Shown here: in pieces, positions 1 to 10,539 of the stretch | Position numbering within the stretch: the stretch's first letter is position 1 | How the letters are laid out: the number at the start of each line of letters is the position of its first letter | Made by a program: the position numbers and the translations under genes | Notes under the pieces: model-generated | The model's database searches: none | What the model was told of the DNA's origin: nothing | What the model saw: only the letters and a program-made list of their open reading frames with translations | Assembly (NCBI GenBank): GCA_036897095.1 | Contig: JAYMSP010001594.1 | Coordinates: 1 to 30,548 of the forward strand | Reading direction: 5' to 3' | Length of the DNA stretch: 30,548 nt | From: Plantago elongata | Taxonomy: Eukaryota > Streptophyta > Magnoliopsida > Lamiales > Plantaginaceae

Positions 1-344
1 ATTTTACAGACCAAAATACAACGTCTTACTTTACAAAGTGTCAAGTAACTTCTAAACTTCTGCCTTGTCCGCAAAATGGTACTTCCCGGAAGTTCAGCTA
101 ACTGTCCAAATAATTCATGTCTAAGATTAACAAGTTCAAGGGTGAATTTCATAATACACAATGCCCGGATCAAGTAATTACAATCAAAAGATTTTAACAC
201 AATTCAACACATACATATAAAAGTCACAGCATGGAGTTTCACAAACAGTTTTCAGACATGTTAGCTCAATCAAACGTATGTCGCGGCCACTAGTATAAGT
301 CATGGTGGCTCACAGAGGTTTATAAATTATTATTTATTCAAAAT

Positions 345-570
345 ATCTTCGATTCCTTGATCGGAGGAATCCCGAGCACTTGATATCAAAGCCACGAGTA
401 CCCGACGTTACTAAGACAATATATTCGATTCCTTGATCAGGAGAACCCCGAGTACTTGGTATCAAAGCCACGAGTACCCGACGTCACTAAGACAATATCC
501 CGTCATAAAGACGGCGTCACTAAGACAGTATCACATAGATAGTATCACATCATAAAGACGGCGTCACAAA
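345..570. repeat. 76-bp tandem repeat plus shorter GACGGCGTCAC repeats
   Basis: Two copies of a unit starting CGATTCCTTGATC begin at 350 and 426, a period of 76 bp. Both carry the shared core ATCAAAGCCACGAGTACCCG and end in CACTAAGACAATAT or a close variant. They are followed by a shorter motif, CATAAAGACGGCGTCAC, seen near 503 and 551. The first 76-bp copy contains a perfect 7-bp stem (GATTCCT / AGGAATC) that has decayed in the second copy. Arrays of this kind are common inside long plant LTRs. Confidence 0.7.
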
Positions 571-2381
571 AGACAAAGCACAACATACATGAAAGCTACC
601 ATTATCCATGCTTTTATAAAACATTTTACACACATCACATGCATCATAAATCATCTTTTCGGGATACGCACATAACTTGATCCTCAGTGAATAAAATAAT
701 ATTATATCAAGTCCCTTTGCTCGATGTAATATTAACAGTTATAAAAATCACAGTTATAAGATAGTTATTTCCACAAAAAGCAGTAAAGGCATGTATTATG
801 AAGATTCGACTCGGTACCTAGTTTGGATGCTTGCTTATGCTCGATATCGCTTAACTTGTCAACTAGTTAGTTACCTATATTCGTAAAACATTGTTAACAT
901 CTTTCCGTCAGACATTTTCCTAAACTGGAATTAAAATGCTACCCCGAAACCCGAATCCTAGGCCTCACGCAGAACATGCACATTACTCACAAGTTACTGA
1001 CCACTCAAGGCAGACGGAGAAAGCAAGTAACATCATGGATCCAAGTAAACACTTTTAATCAGATACAAGACCCAACAATTGCAAATCAACATCTCAAACG
1101 CTAATACGAATGACAACTAAACAAGCGACAAGCGGTGCAGACAACACACAGCAGTCTGTCGACTCCATAAATGCAAATAGACTATAACAGATTCACAATC
1201 AGGAAAGGCAAGAATTGATTATGAAAACACACATACAGTAGCATGACATCGTCTACAAGAAACAGAGCCTATGAACGTAGACCAGATTGACAAAATCAAC
1301 AAGAAGAACAAGCAACGAACCCGCAGCTTCATAATTCATTAATCGAGTCAACAATTAAATGCAAATGCCTCGCTCCTCAATCATAGATATAAATCAAGAT
1401 TCAATACTTTCCACCAATATACAAACGAACCAAAAACCATAACAGACTCACAACATAAACAACACATACTCAAATACCGAACATACTTGAATCAACAAGC
1501 AAACACAAACACAGAAGAACAACATGAGAGGAAAAGAAAATGAACCAAAACAACGCAGTGGTTCCAATTCAAACACACGATCACCACAACTCAACTAACA
1601 AACACCCAGCAATTCACAAATCACATTCAACAGACACATGAGCACAAAATTCACCACAATGCAAACTAGCAACTAAACCATACTTGACGTTATTCATAAA
1701 ATTTGAACTGGAAAGCTAACGCTCTGCACATTGTCCTATCAATTAAACCCTGAAACCTCTCGCTAAAGCTAATTACACTATCAAAATATACTAAACCAAT
1801 AAACAAAACCTTGCAAGCTAAAACAACTACGACTGAACCGAATCGAAACCGGAACACAGACAGTAACAGGAAGCAAACACAGCCTCAGCAAGTCAATTAC
1901 AGTAACTAGTACATAATTCGGAAATCAGAATAACACGAGACCGTACACTCATTACCCAACCCTGAAATTGATTATGAAATCGAATTGAAAGAGGAGAGAT
2001 TCACCGGAAGCTCAACAAGATTGGTCGATGAGCAAGAGAGAAAGCAAGCTGCCTCTGATTCGATTTTTGAGAGGTTAGGTTGTGAAGCTCTTCTGGCTTT
2101 GGGTCGAATTGAATTTCGAGTTGCCAGGCGGTGATAGTGATCGATTGAGGTGGTGGTGGAGGCGGCAACTGGCTATGGTGAACAACATGGAGGGTAATTA
2201 AGATGGTGATGATGACGACGGTGGAGGTGAGATCGCGATGGAGCGAGGCGGTGCGGCGGGTGAGTGGAGGGTGGCGATCGGAGTCGCAGTAGAGGGGAAA
2301 CGGAGAGGCGGTGAGCGTGAAGGAGAAGGAGGCGATAAGAAAAAGCTGAAGGGAGACGGAGAAGATAACCGAAGATGAAGG

Positions 2382-2403
2382 GAGTCGGTTTGTATACCGA
2401 CTC
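2382..2403. repeat. 8-bp inverted repeat with TATA-like loop
   Basis: The arms GAGTCGGT (2382-2389) and ACCGACTC (2396-2403) pair perfectly around the loop TTGTAT. Minus-strand reading gives a GTATAC core. The position matches that of the TATA palindrome at 25481-25494 in the other LTR. A promoter role is only an inference. Confidence 0.4.
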
Positions 2404-2493
2404 TCCAGCCCTTTTCCCGTTTTACCCTTTTATTTAAGTTCCCTTCCTCCTGTTAATTTCATTCCTCGGGCTGATTACCCCGTATCTTTTCCG

Positions 2494-2830
2494 ATGGTGG
2501 TGGAAGAATGGAGGCAGCAGTGGTGGAGAATGGAGGCGGCATGGGGAATGGAGGTGGTGGTGGAAGGTGAAGTGCGGTGGTGGAGCTGTGGCAAGTGGGC
2601 GGTGGTGGTAGAAGAATGGAGGCGGCGGTGGTGGAGAATGGAGGAGGCGGTGAATGGAGGTGGTGGTGATGGTGGATAATGGAGGCAGTGGTGGTGGAGA
2701 ATGGAGGCGGCGATGGGTGAGCAGTGGCGAGTGGGCGGTGGTGGTGGAAGAATGGAGGTGGCAGTGGTACAATGGAGGCAGCGGCAAATGGAGGTGGTGG
2801 CGGAAGGTGAAGTGCGGTGGTGGACGAATT
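2494..2830. repeat. G-rich GGTGGTGGAGAATGGAGGCGG minisatellite
   Basis: Imperfect tandem units built from GGTGGTGG, AGAATGGAGG and CAGTGG run through this stretch, with very strong strand asymmetry (G on the plus strand). Longer blocks recur: a segment ending GAAGGTGAAGTGCGGTGGTGGA occurs near 2563 and again near 2804. Open frames on both strands here (a Gly/Trp/Glu-rich one and a His/Pro/Leu-rich one) are by-products of the repeat and are not annotated as genes. Confidence 0.8.
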
Positions 2831-2980
2831 ATAGTTGATGTGTGTTTCAATTTAGTTGATTAAGTGTATTTTGGTGTCCAAATCAGCAAGTAAATTGCCA
2901 GCTAAGCTCAGTTCGCTCGTAATTAGACGAATTACGATGAATTTTGGACTAAATTAGTCAATTTCTGACTAAATATCACA

Positions 2981-3499
2981 CCACGTGCAAAGTGGTGATT
3001 GCGCGTCACAATCACCCCAAAGTAGTGGACCAAAAGTGCCTTTCTCCCTAACTTCTACTTTCTATTTTACAATTATATTTTATTTCTTTGTTTTTATATT
3101 CATTTACTTAACATACTTAACTTTATATCATTTAACTCTCTTTATTTCGTTATTTTTTCAATTCAATGATAAATTCATTTACTTAATATACTTAAGGTTT
3201 ATTTTATTCAATCTAAACAAAGTTATTTTGTATTTAATTCCTTCATTTTATGAGAACATAATTTAAAGAATTATAATCTAAATATTATTTTTTACCACGT
3301 GAGTTTTAAAAAGGTAACTTTTATTTGTTATTAATAATGAAAATTTTAATTAAATTTATTATAAAAAAATTATTACCTCTGATGCGTCCGTCCCTACATG
3401 TACATGTACTAGCTAGAAACGCATCACTGAGAAATTTTCCATTGGAAAGTGAAAAGGAATCACAAGATTAATTCAATTGACATCACAATGTACACTGAT
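2981..3499. other. AT-rich intergenic stretch, no gene seen
   Basis: This stretch is very AT-rich with a T-biased plus strand between 3050 and 3250. The open frame at 2985-3266 is Phe/Tyr/Leu-rich and reads as translated low-complexity DNA. I see no domain, splice pattern or repeat boundary here. Confidence 0.5.
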
Positions 3500-3965
3500 T
3501 AGCTGACCATAATTTTTCTCAGGTCAAAACCAATTTTCGAGCTAACCATTGTTTTTGTCATGTTAAAACCAACAATTAGTAACTGCTAAATATACATTCC
3601 AAAATGGTATTCATGGGCACGAAGGTAAATTAGAAACTATTTTCAGTTGTTGATTTGAACAACGTTTCAGCAACTAAGACTTTTATTCGAAATGAAATAT
3701 CGTATTTCATTTCCCTTGTAAAATGGACCATAATTTTTTCCTCAGGTAAAAACTAACGACTCAAAACTTGCTAGCTAACCAATATTTTTGTCATGTCAAC
3801 ACTAACAACTTGAAACTATGAAGTACTCTCTCCATGTCATGTTAAAATTAACAACTTGGAACTGTAAAATTTACGCTTCAATACGTATCTGCGGACACGA
3901 AGTAAAGTAGAAATTATTTTTAATTGTTAATTGAACGATGTTTCAGCAACCAAGTAAAACTAAAC
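3500..3965. repeat. Diverged direct duplication, offset about 220-280 bp
   Basis: GACCATAATTTTT...CTCAGGT recurs at 3505 and 3726. GCTAACCA..TTTTTGTCATGT recurs near 3541 and 3774. GTCATGTTAAAA..AACAA recurs at 3557 and 3836, followed by a matching tail that ends in CGTTTCAGCAACTAAG or GATGTTTCAGCAACCAAG. The different offsets show insertions or deletions between copies. No coding potential is visible. Confidence 0.65.
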
Positions 3966-4894
3966 TCTTGCTCAATAAGGATGGTGATTTTGCAGCATTG
4001 TATGCACCATAATCGCAGTTGTCGTTACAAGCTCATAGGAAATCACTATATGTTTACGAAGAACGTGTATGTTCTCGGACAACATTGGAGCTTTAATGTA
4101 ATGATATGAAAATACATGTGTACTATAAAAGGGTGAATGAATAAAGGAGTCAGAATCTGGATTTAAGAGTGAAGTGAATAAGTCTATATGAATAAAGGGG
4201 AGTACAACCAAATTTGGTGTGCATAACAAGATTATCAAAGTGATGGATGGATGGCATTAAGAAACTGGCCATTATATTGCTGGTGTTTGGTTTGAAAGGC
4301 TTAAATTTGGTTTGATACTAAGTCTCATAGTTTTATACTAGTAAGTTTGATCAATTTGGTTTGATAGATCATTCATAATTGATTCATTTCAATTCGAGGT
4401 CTATGTATGTAGAAGATGTATCATTCACGTTTCGGTCATTCAAAGTTTGTAGATAACTAGTTAGATCATTCATTACTCATTGTTTTAGATTAAATAATTT
4501 ATCTAGACATGCAGTAGTTTTCAATTCCTAATCACGGGTAATTTGTAGCACTATTTAATTACAAGTGTCAAAGACCAATTTAAACCAGCGAAGCAAGGGT
4601 GAAGGGTCGGTCGGTACTCTGTCGATAGTCGCCGTCATATCATATCATTGGCTAATTCTACTGATAAGATCGAATCAAGCTTCATTTGTGCATTAATTTT
4701 TATTATATAGTAGTCATATACGTACTATTGTTTAAGGGTTTAAGACCATTTTACCTTTGTCACCTTTGTCATTTGAGATCGATCGGACTCATTGAATTAA
4801 GAAAGTTTATATTAATTAAATCACACACGTCCATTAGTATTATTGGAAATTACATATACAACCTTTAAACTGATCTACGATGAACTCATTTTCA

Positions 4895-4930
<36 letters not shown>

Positions 4931-5836
4931 CCGGTTCCTCCTAGAAGTCATTCCTTAAAAAATAATTGATAATAATAATAAATTCTAATTAATACGGAAA
5001 CTGAAACACAACTACAATGAATACACTATGAAGCTATCGAACACCTACTAAGTCTACAAGACTGGAGTCTTGAGTATTTCCTCCAAATCAAACTTCTATT
5101 ATAGGTGTTAAACTTGCTAGATTGATTATTAATTATTAGTAGTTGTTAAATTTAAAATAATTCTGATACATTTCTCTTGTAAATAAAAAGTTTGTGTAAC
5201 TTTGTAGTAAAAAAATCATGTGAGAGACCTAATAGTCGATGATAACAAATATTATACCGGCGTATTTAAGGGACAATGAAATGTGCAGTTTGCATCGTCT
5301 TAGACCTTCAATTTTGTCCAAAATTGAATATTTACATCATATTATGACCAACTACTGCAAATTTATTATATAATTTGTGTTCGACATGATTATGTTTTTG
5401 AGGAATTTTTTCAGTGCCAATCATATTTATGCGAAATCGCAAAAAATAAGAAAATACACTGAATTGCCCGTATATGAAATTTGAGTGCCCAATCATGTAT
5501 ATAACCAATTAATGTGATGATAGTTGAAAATTTCACAACATTGTAGAAGACCACTTTCGAGGAAACGAAGTTACAAAGTTTGAAATTGATGAACGAGCAA
5601 AATAAACAGGAACCTATAATCGAGCTTCCGCAGTCACCTAGTAACCGCAGTCATGTCAGGCTAGAGCCTGCAACTCTAACATTCCTTAAGGATTATGGAC
5701 GATTAGAGCTTGAGATTTTACAACATACATGTGTTTGGGGTAGCATAATCACACGTCACAATCAAAACCAACTCTCATGAGATAGAACCAATCATCGGAG
5801 AAGTGAAATACTAAAAGAGATGATAAAATACATTAA
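3966..5836. other. AT-rich intergenic DNA, no gene recognised
   Basis: All open frames here are short, none over 90 codons, with no recognisable domain or signal peptide. The only distinct structure is the (AT)n tract listed separately. I could not assign the sequence to a transposon family. Confidence 0.5.
4897..4926. repeat. (AT)n microsatellite
   Basis: About fourteen AT dinucleotides run without interruption inside an AT-rich flank. This is a simple sequence repeat and is likely length-polymorphic. Confidence 0.95.
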
Positions 5837-6158
5837 GGCTTCGTTTGGTTTGTCGGGTTCTGGGATTTGATTTGGAGTTAAAAATACAAATTTGGATTTC
5901 GTTTTTGTGCCTCAGAGTTGTGACTTTGGACTTCAATTCCGGTTTGATTGAGTTAATTGTGTTGGGGTTGTGTTGGATTTGGTCCAAGACCATTTATGTT
6001 GTTTGTGTTTGGTTGGGTGGATTTGAGTTTAGTGAATTATTTGCAAAATCCACTACTACAAAATTTTTATTTCCTTCTCAATTGTAGTATATGAATAAAT
6101 ATTTTTAAATTAAATTTATGTAGTATTAAAAGTCAAGAAATGTGAATTTGAGTAAATT

Positions 6159-6266
6159 TTAAATTTGATTTTTTTAATGAAATCTTTTTTTTGAAGCAAG
6201 TTAAAATTCCATTGAAAGCCATAAAAATGTACATGAAAAAATTAAATTTGATTTTTTTAATGAAAT
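6159..6266 (-). mobile_element. 58-bp LINE 3' tail flanked by a 25-bp TSD
   Basis: Two identical 25-bp direct repeats (6159-6183 and 6242-6266) enclose 58 bp. On the minus strand this insert reads as a typical plant LINE 3' end: GGCTTTCAATGG, then a short AT-rich stretch, then a run of eight A (plus-strand T run at 6185-6192). An identical flanking duplication plus an oligo(A) tail at the correct side is the signature of target-primed reverse transcription with extreme 5' truncation. The alternative is a simple local duplication with later change, but that would not explain the tail. Confidence 0.65.
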
Positions 6267-6847
6267 TTGTTGAAATGAAATTAACTATAAAATTATTTAT
6301 TATTTTTAATGAAAATGCAACACTAAAATTATTAAAACGGTGATATTGAATATAAATATTTTTTTACAAATTTTATGTTGTTTGAATTTATTTAAGTTTC
6401 CATCGTGTCAGGTGTGGTGAATTGAGGGAAAAGCATAGAATTGGACGTGCGAAAGGGGAAATAATCACAAACGGTAAAAAACTTAATATTATATACGAGA
6501 CCTAGTGACGAAGTACATAGCAAAAGAGAGCACACGAACAATATTGAAAACATACATATTACGTAGATCTTTTATTTAGCTAGGCTGTCTTGCGGAAAAA
6601 CCTACAAACCTTTGGAAGTCGAACATTCTCCATAATCCTTTAGATTACATTGAGAAGCGTTGCTTAGATTAAAATTTTACCTGGCTGATAAATCATGGCG
6701 GAAATCTGCTCTCTTGAAATTTCATTTACAATTATATATAGAACAAAATGAAACATATTTATATAGGTACATCGGTTTCATGTTAAAATTATTACAACAA
6801 ACTGATCACATTCTTTATGAACAAAATGGAATCTTTAACAAACTATT
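6267..6847. other. AT-rich flank between the LINE tail and the full LINE
   Basis: Non-coding AT-rich sequence with short open frames only (the longest, 6660-6851, is 63 codons with no domain). Nothing else is supported. Confidence 0.5.
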
Positions 6848-6935
6848 ATGATGGTCTAAATACTTCAGGATATAATAAAACACATAACTTTCCGTCATGT
6901 TAGAGAAGTGACTTTCCGTTTTTTCCTATATCCTG

Positions 6936-7915
6936 ATGACGGCTACCTCAGCCTTTCTTCCCTTTGCCTCATCCATCAGGTTTCCGCCTCCCAAGCCGCC
7001 TGACATGGGATCTGGACCCCCCATCCGGTTACCTGACATCCCTGGAGCCACCGTTGCACCTGAATCTAACCACCCAACACCACTCACATCAGAAATCCCG
7101 GCTACGCAATCCTTCTTGAAAAAACTCCAAAGCTCCACCCCGCACAAATACTTTCCGGCTTGTCTCTTGGCGCTTGAAAAAGCCAAAGCAGTTTCTCAGC
7201 TTCCGGTGGAATCCAATCCCAGGCCTGATCTCCCCAGTGTGATTTTTTCACCGGAAGAGCTGCAAAGTTACTACACACCCTGGTCTCGGGCCTTAATTGT
7301 CCAGATAGTGGGTATTACACCTGAAGTCCCCTCTCTTGGTCAGCATCTGCAGAAACTTTGGAAGTCTTCAAAATTTCCGACCATCACATCCCTAGGGAAG
7401 GGCTGTTATATTGCTAAAGTTGGAACTCAAGATGACTACTTCATGGCCTTAGCTGGGGGACCGTGGTTTTTGTTTAACCATTATCTATCGGTTCAAACTT
7501 GGCGGCCAAATTCACTCCGGAACAGAATCGATTAGATCGTATGGTTGTTTGGATTCAACTCCATGAGTTGTCGGTCGAATATTATCACATGGATGCGTTA
7601 TTCAAAATTGGCAAGACCTTGGGCGTTCCCATTAAAGTTGACACGCACACGGTGACGTCTCAACGTGGAAGATATGCCCGAATTTGCATTGAAATAGATA
7701 CGGGTGCTCAACTTCCACCGGCGATTCAAATTTGTAATAGAGTCCAATCTATTTCTTATGAAATGAAAGTTCGGTTTTGTTTTCAATATGGTCTTGTAGC
7801 TCATGTGGCGGAAAAGTGTACGAAGTCACTTAATTCGCCTACAAATTTCGACTTAAATGCTTCCCGCATACCGGAGGATGGTTGGAAGATTATCTCACGA
7901 CGACCCCGTAGGTGA
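6936..7915 (+). pseudogene. LINE ORF1, DUF4283-like and zinc-knuckle region, frameshifted
   Basis: The reading starts at ATG 6936, about 74 bp after the element's 5' boundary, with a Pro-rich N-terminus. The DUF4283-like part follows: ALIVQIVG, LGKGCYIAKV and AGGPWFLFNHYLSVQTW. A one-base loss near 7505-7515 moves the reading to the next frame, where it continues TPEQNRLDRMVVWIQL and GRYARICIEID up to a stop at 7913. The zinc knuckle at 7778-7819 reads C-x2-Y-x4-H-x4-C, so the second Cys of the usual C-x2-C-x4-H-x4-C is now Tyr. ORF1 proteins of plant L1s bind the element RNA. Here the product is broken. Confidence 0.85.
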
Positions 7916-7981
7916 TCTAATATTTGGGAGACGGGAGTCACCTTCCAACAGGAAACGTATCGATCCGGCCGTCCCTCGACA

Positions 7982-9450
7982 GTGGTGGTTGACATTGGTA
8001 CTGCTTCAGTTGTGAATGGGCAGGATAGGTCAAAAACCCAATGGGTCCCGAAAAATCTTAGCCCACGGGAGATTAATCTCCAGCCCAACGGTAATACACG
8101 TTCCAGGAATGGGTCCTCTGGTCAATCTGGTCCAAGTGCACAGTTGCAAGCCCAACTTGAGAACAACTCGTTCCATGTCCTGGCCCAAGAAGACGCCCGC
8201 CCAAGTGCCCAATTTCTAACCCAATTCGAGTCCAATCCAATACCATCCATCTCATGCCCAAACCGCCCTACTGCTAGCCTCAATTCCCAGCCCGGTTCTA
8301 CTCTTCCAACACATGTCCCGCCCCAGTGTTTATCTTCTTCTCATTCTTCTTCCTCTGTTCAAATTTCGTCTTCGATTTCGCGCCAAAATTCTCCCCTTTC
8401 TCCTGATATTCAGTACGATCATTAACTCGCTACCACACTCCCCCGATTCCACCAATCAGCCACCGCACCATCCTTCTCCGACCACCCTCACTGCATCACT
8501 AATTAAACCATTTGCTCAGCCGTTTCGCCCGGCTTCAAGCCAATCAACTCGAATTCTGATGTCGGCACCACACCCCCAAGAGAACGGCTATCACCGACCA
8601 TCTCTCCCCGTCCGCCCACAGCGCCCTCCTTACCCCGAATTCATCACGAATGGCTACTTAACCCATCTTGTCCTAGCTTTCCACCCGTACAGGCCCCCCT
8701 CCCCACGCTAATCGCCACCACAACCAGCCTCGACTCTGGTGATTCAAGGTCCGCCGCTACTGCTGTTGCCACATGTTCTGTTCAACCTGGCTGCTCCGTC
8801 GGCCAGCAACCTACAGTCGAGCATCCAGCCGCCACCGGGTTTCTGATCCCATATAGGTTCACCCCTCCCTTGGACCCACAACCACTGAGCATGGTGCTGA
8901 CACAGCCGGGTGTGGTGATGGGATGCCCGTCAATCCACCTGCTCCGACGGAGCCAAACCCGCGCCCAAGCCTGACACAGGTGCAACATTTCTCTTTTCAG
9001 TGGAACGGCCTGATCTCCCCGATAGCAACAAATGTCAATCTAGTCCAATTTGCAACGGAGATGGAAGTGCAATTCAGCGACCGCTTCATCCCACTCGAAA
9101 ATTTTCTTTTCAAGATCCAGGCCCTGTACAATGTCCCGGTGCTCTTTCCCATGCTGATGAGTTGGGCCAACATCTCTCTGAGGTACTGGATAACCGTTAT
9201 GCCAGCCTTGGGGGAGCGTCTAGCACGATATACTCTTCACATTCTGCCAAGGGGAAATGTAGAGTTACAAGCAACCCGACTTATGCCACTCGATAACCGT
9301 TATGCCAGCCTTGGGGGAGCATCTAGCATGATATACTCTTCACATTCTACCAAGGGGAAATGTAGAGTTACAAGCAACCCGACTTATGCCACTCGAAAGC
9401 GTAGTCGGCCCGGTCCCTCTAGGGATGATTCCACAGTTCCATCCAGCTGA
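7982..9450 (+). pseudogene. LINE ORF1 C-terminal/linker region, degenerate
   Basis: After the ORF1 stop at 7915 the sequence stays GC-richer than its surroundings and codes in pieces across frames (7982-8425, 8313-8711, 8923-9450). The pieces are rich in Ser, Pro, Gln and Asn, as expected for the low-complexity C-terminal half of plant LINE ORF1. No catalytic domain is visible. A 103-bp tandem duplication at 9189-9396 lies at the end of this part and shifts the frame. Confidence 0.6.
9189..9396 (+). repeat. 103-bp tandem duplication at the ORF1/ORF2 junction
   Basis: GATAACCGTTATGCCAGCC begins at 9189 and again at 9292. The two 103-bp copies differ at only a few positions (for example GCGTCTAGCACG versus GCATCTAGCATG). 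Because 103 is not a multiple of three, the duplication changes the reading frame. It lies about 60 bp before the ORF2 start. Confidence 0.9.
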
Positions 9451-9454
9451 TTCC

Positions 9455-10260
9455 ATGAGGATTATATCTTGGAATGTGCGAGGGGAAAACTACCCTCAGG
9501 TTATGACAGCTATTGCAGACCATATCCGCCAGCATCGTCCTATTATCATGATTATCTGGGACACTAGGATGGGTAGACAGGCATCAGAGGTTGCTATCGA
9601 TGTGTTGCACATGTCTGGTCGGTACATTATCCTGCCCCCTCAGTCCTCACCACAGGCAGGTGGGATATGGTTTCTCTGGGATCGATCTGAAGTTGATGTT
9701 GATATTCCTGATGATAATCTGAGCAAACCGGGCATCTACAGGTTACGGTGCATAACCCTGAGGCGAGCAGACAACATTCGCCTTTTAGCTTGACAGGAGT
9801 TTACAACTACCCGCAACCAGGCCGTCAGGATCAAGTATGGAACAATTTCATGCTTTTAAGTTCTAAAGTATTTACTCCCTGGCTTGTAATTGGTGATTTC
9901 AATTCAATACTTAGTTCAACTGAAAAACTAAAGGGTCGTCGCGCGAGTTGGTCCCGTATTAATAAGTTTCGTTCAGTCTTAGCTCATGCTAATCTAGAGG
10001 ACTTAGGTTTTTGTGGATCCTCCAAATTCACTTGGTGTGATCATCGGTTTCAGTCTAATTTAATTAGTGTTCGTCTTGATCGTGCATGCGCTAACCATGA
10101 TTTGCTTCGTTGCTATCCACAATCTACTGATAGACATTTCGTTGCACATATTTCTGACATTCCCCAATTCTCTTGGATACCAACGATGCTTTTCCTCGCC
10201 CTCCAAGACAATTCAGATTTGAAAATAGTTGGACCCTTGATCACAAGTTTAGGGATCTCC
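9455..10260 (+). other. AP-type endonuclease domain of ORF2
   Basis: MRIISWNVRG (9455) holds the Asn motif. A frame change near 9780-9800 leads to the VIGDFN motif (GDFN at 9892-9903), then FTWCDHR and the SVRLDRA motif. The last catalytic motif should be Ser-Asp-His. Here the reading gives SDI at 10153-10161, followed by a frameshift, and the next frame continues SPILLDTND. A single lost C after GAC explains both changes. So the catalytic His was lost by a one-base deletion. Confidence 0.85.
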
Positions 10261-10539
10261 TCAAGCCTTTTTGGGAACAACTGAGCGACCATAATCCTTC
10301 TCCAACCTTCCCCTTGATGGCTCGCCAACTTGGGCGGGTTGCACACTTGGCCTTCACCGGCACTTCACCATCTCAAAATGTAGTTATGGGATATTCAGGC
10401 TCGTTTGGAATTTGTGCACACCCAGGTGCATCACGACCCTGTGAGGTACGGGGCCTAGGAAGATGAGTTGTGGTCCACCTATACATGTATACGTAATCAG
10501 ATCAAACCTTATGGCCGCTACGGTCTCGCCAAAACTGGA

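Larger units (their letters stand above)
1..2980 (-). mobile_element. Probable partial LTR of an LTR retrotransposon, cut by the left window edge
   Basis: No protein domain is readable here. The architecture resembles the better supported LTR at 23187-26140. Internal tandem repeats (345-570) come first, then a long non-coding AC-rich stretch (about 900-2000), then GC-richer purine-rich sequence (2000-2400) and a short palindrome holding a TATA-like core (2382-2403). Read on the minus strand, a start TGTGATATTT at 2980 would give a TG terminus, but the other end lies outside the window, so no target duplication can be tested. This is inferred from layout, not from sequence identity. It could also be several unrelated repeats side by side. 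Confidence 0.3.

Noticed and set aside
457..474. Word similar to the tRNA-Met primer binding site of LTR retrotransposons
   Set aside because: It occurs inside a tandem array in more than one copy and is not next to a recognisable LTR end.
2434..2850. 138-codon His/Pro/Leu-rich frame on the minus strand
   Set aside because: It is the complement of a G-rich minisatellite; composition follows entirely from the repeat.
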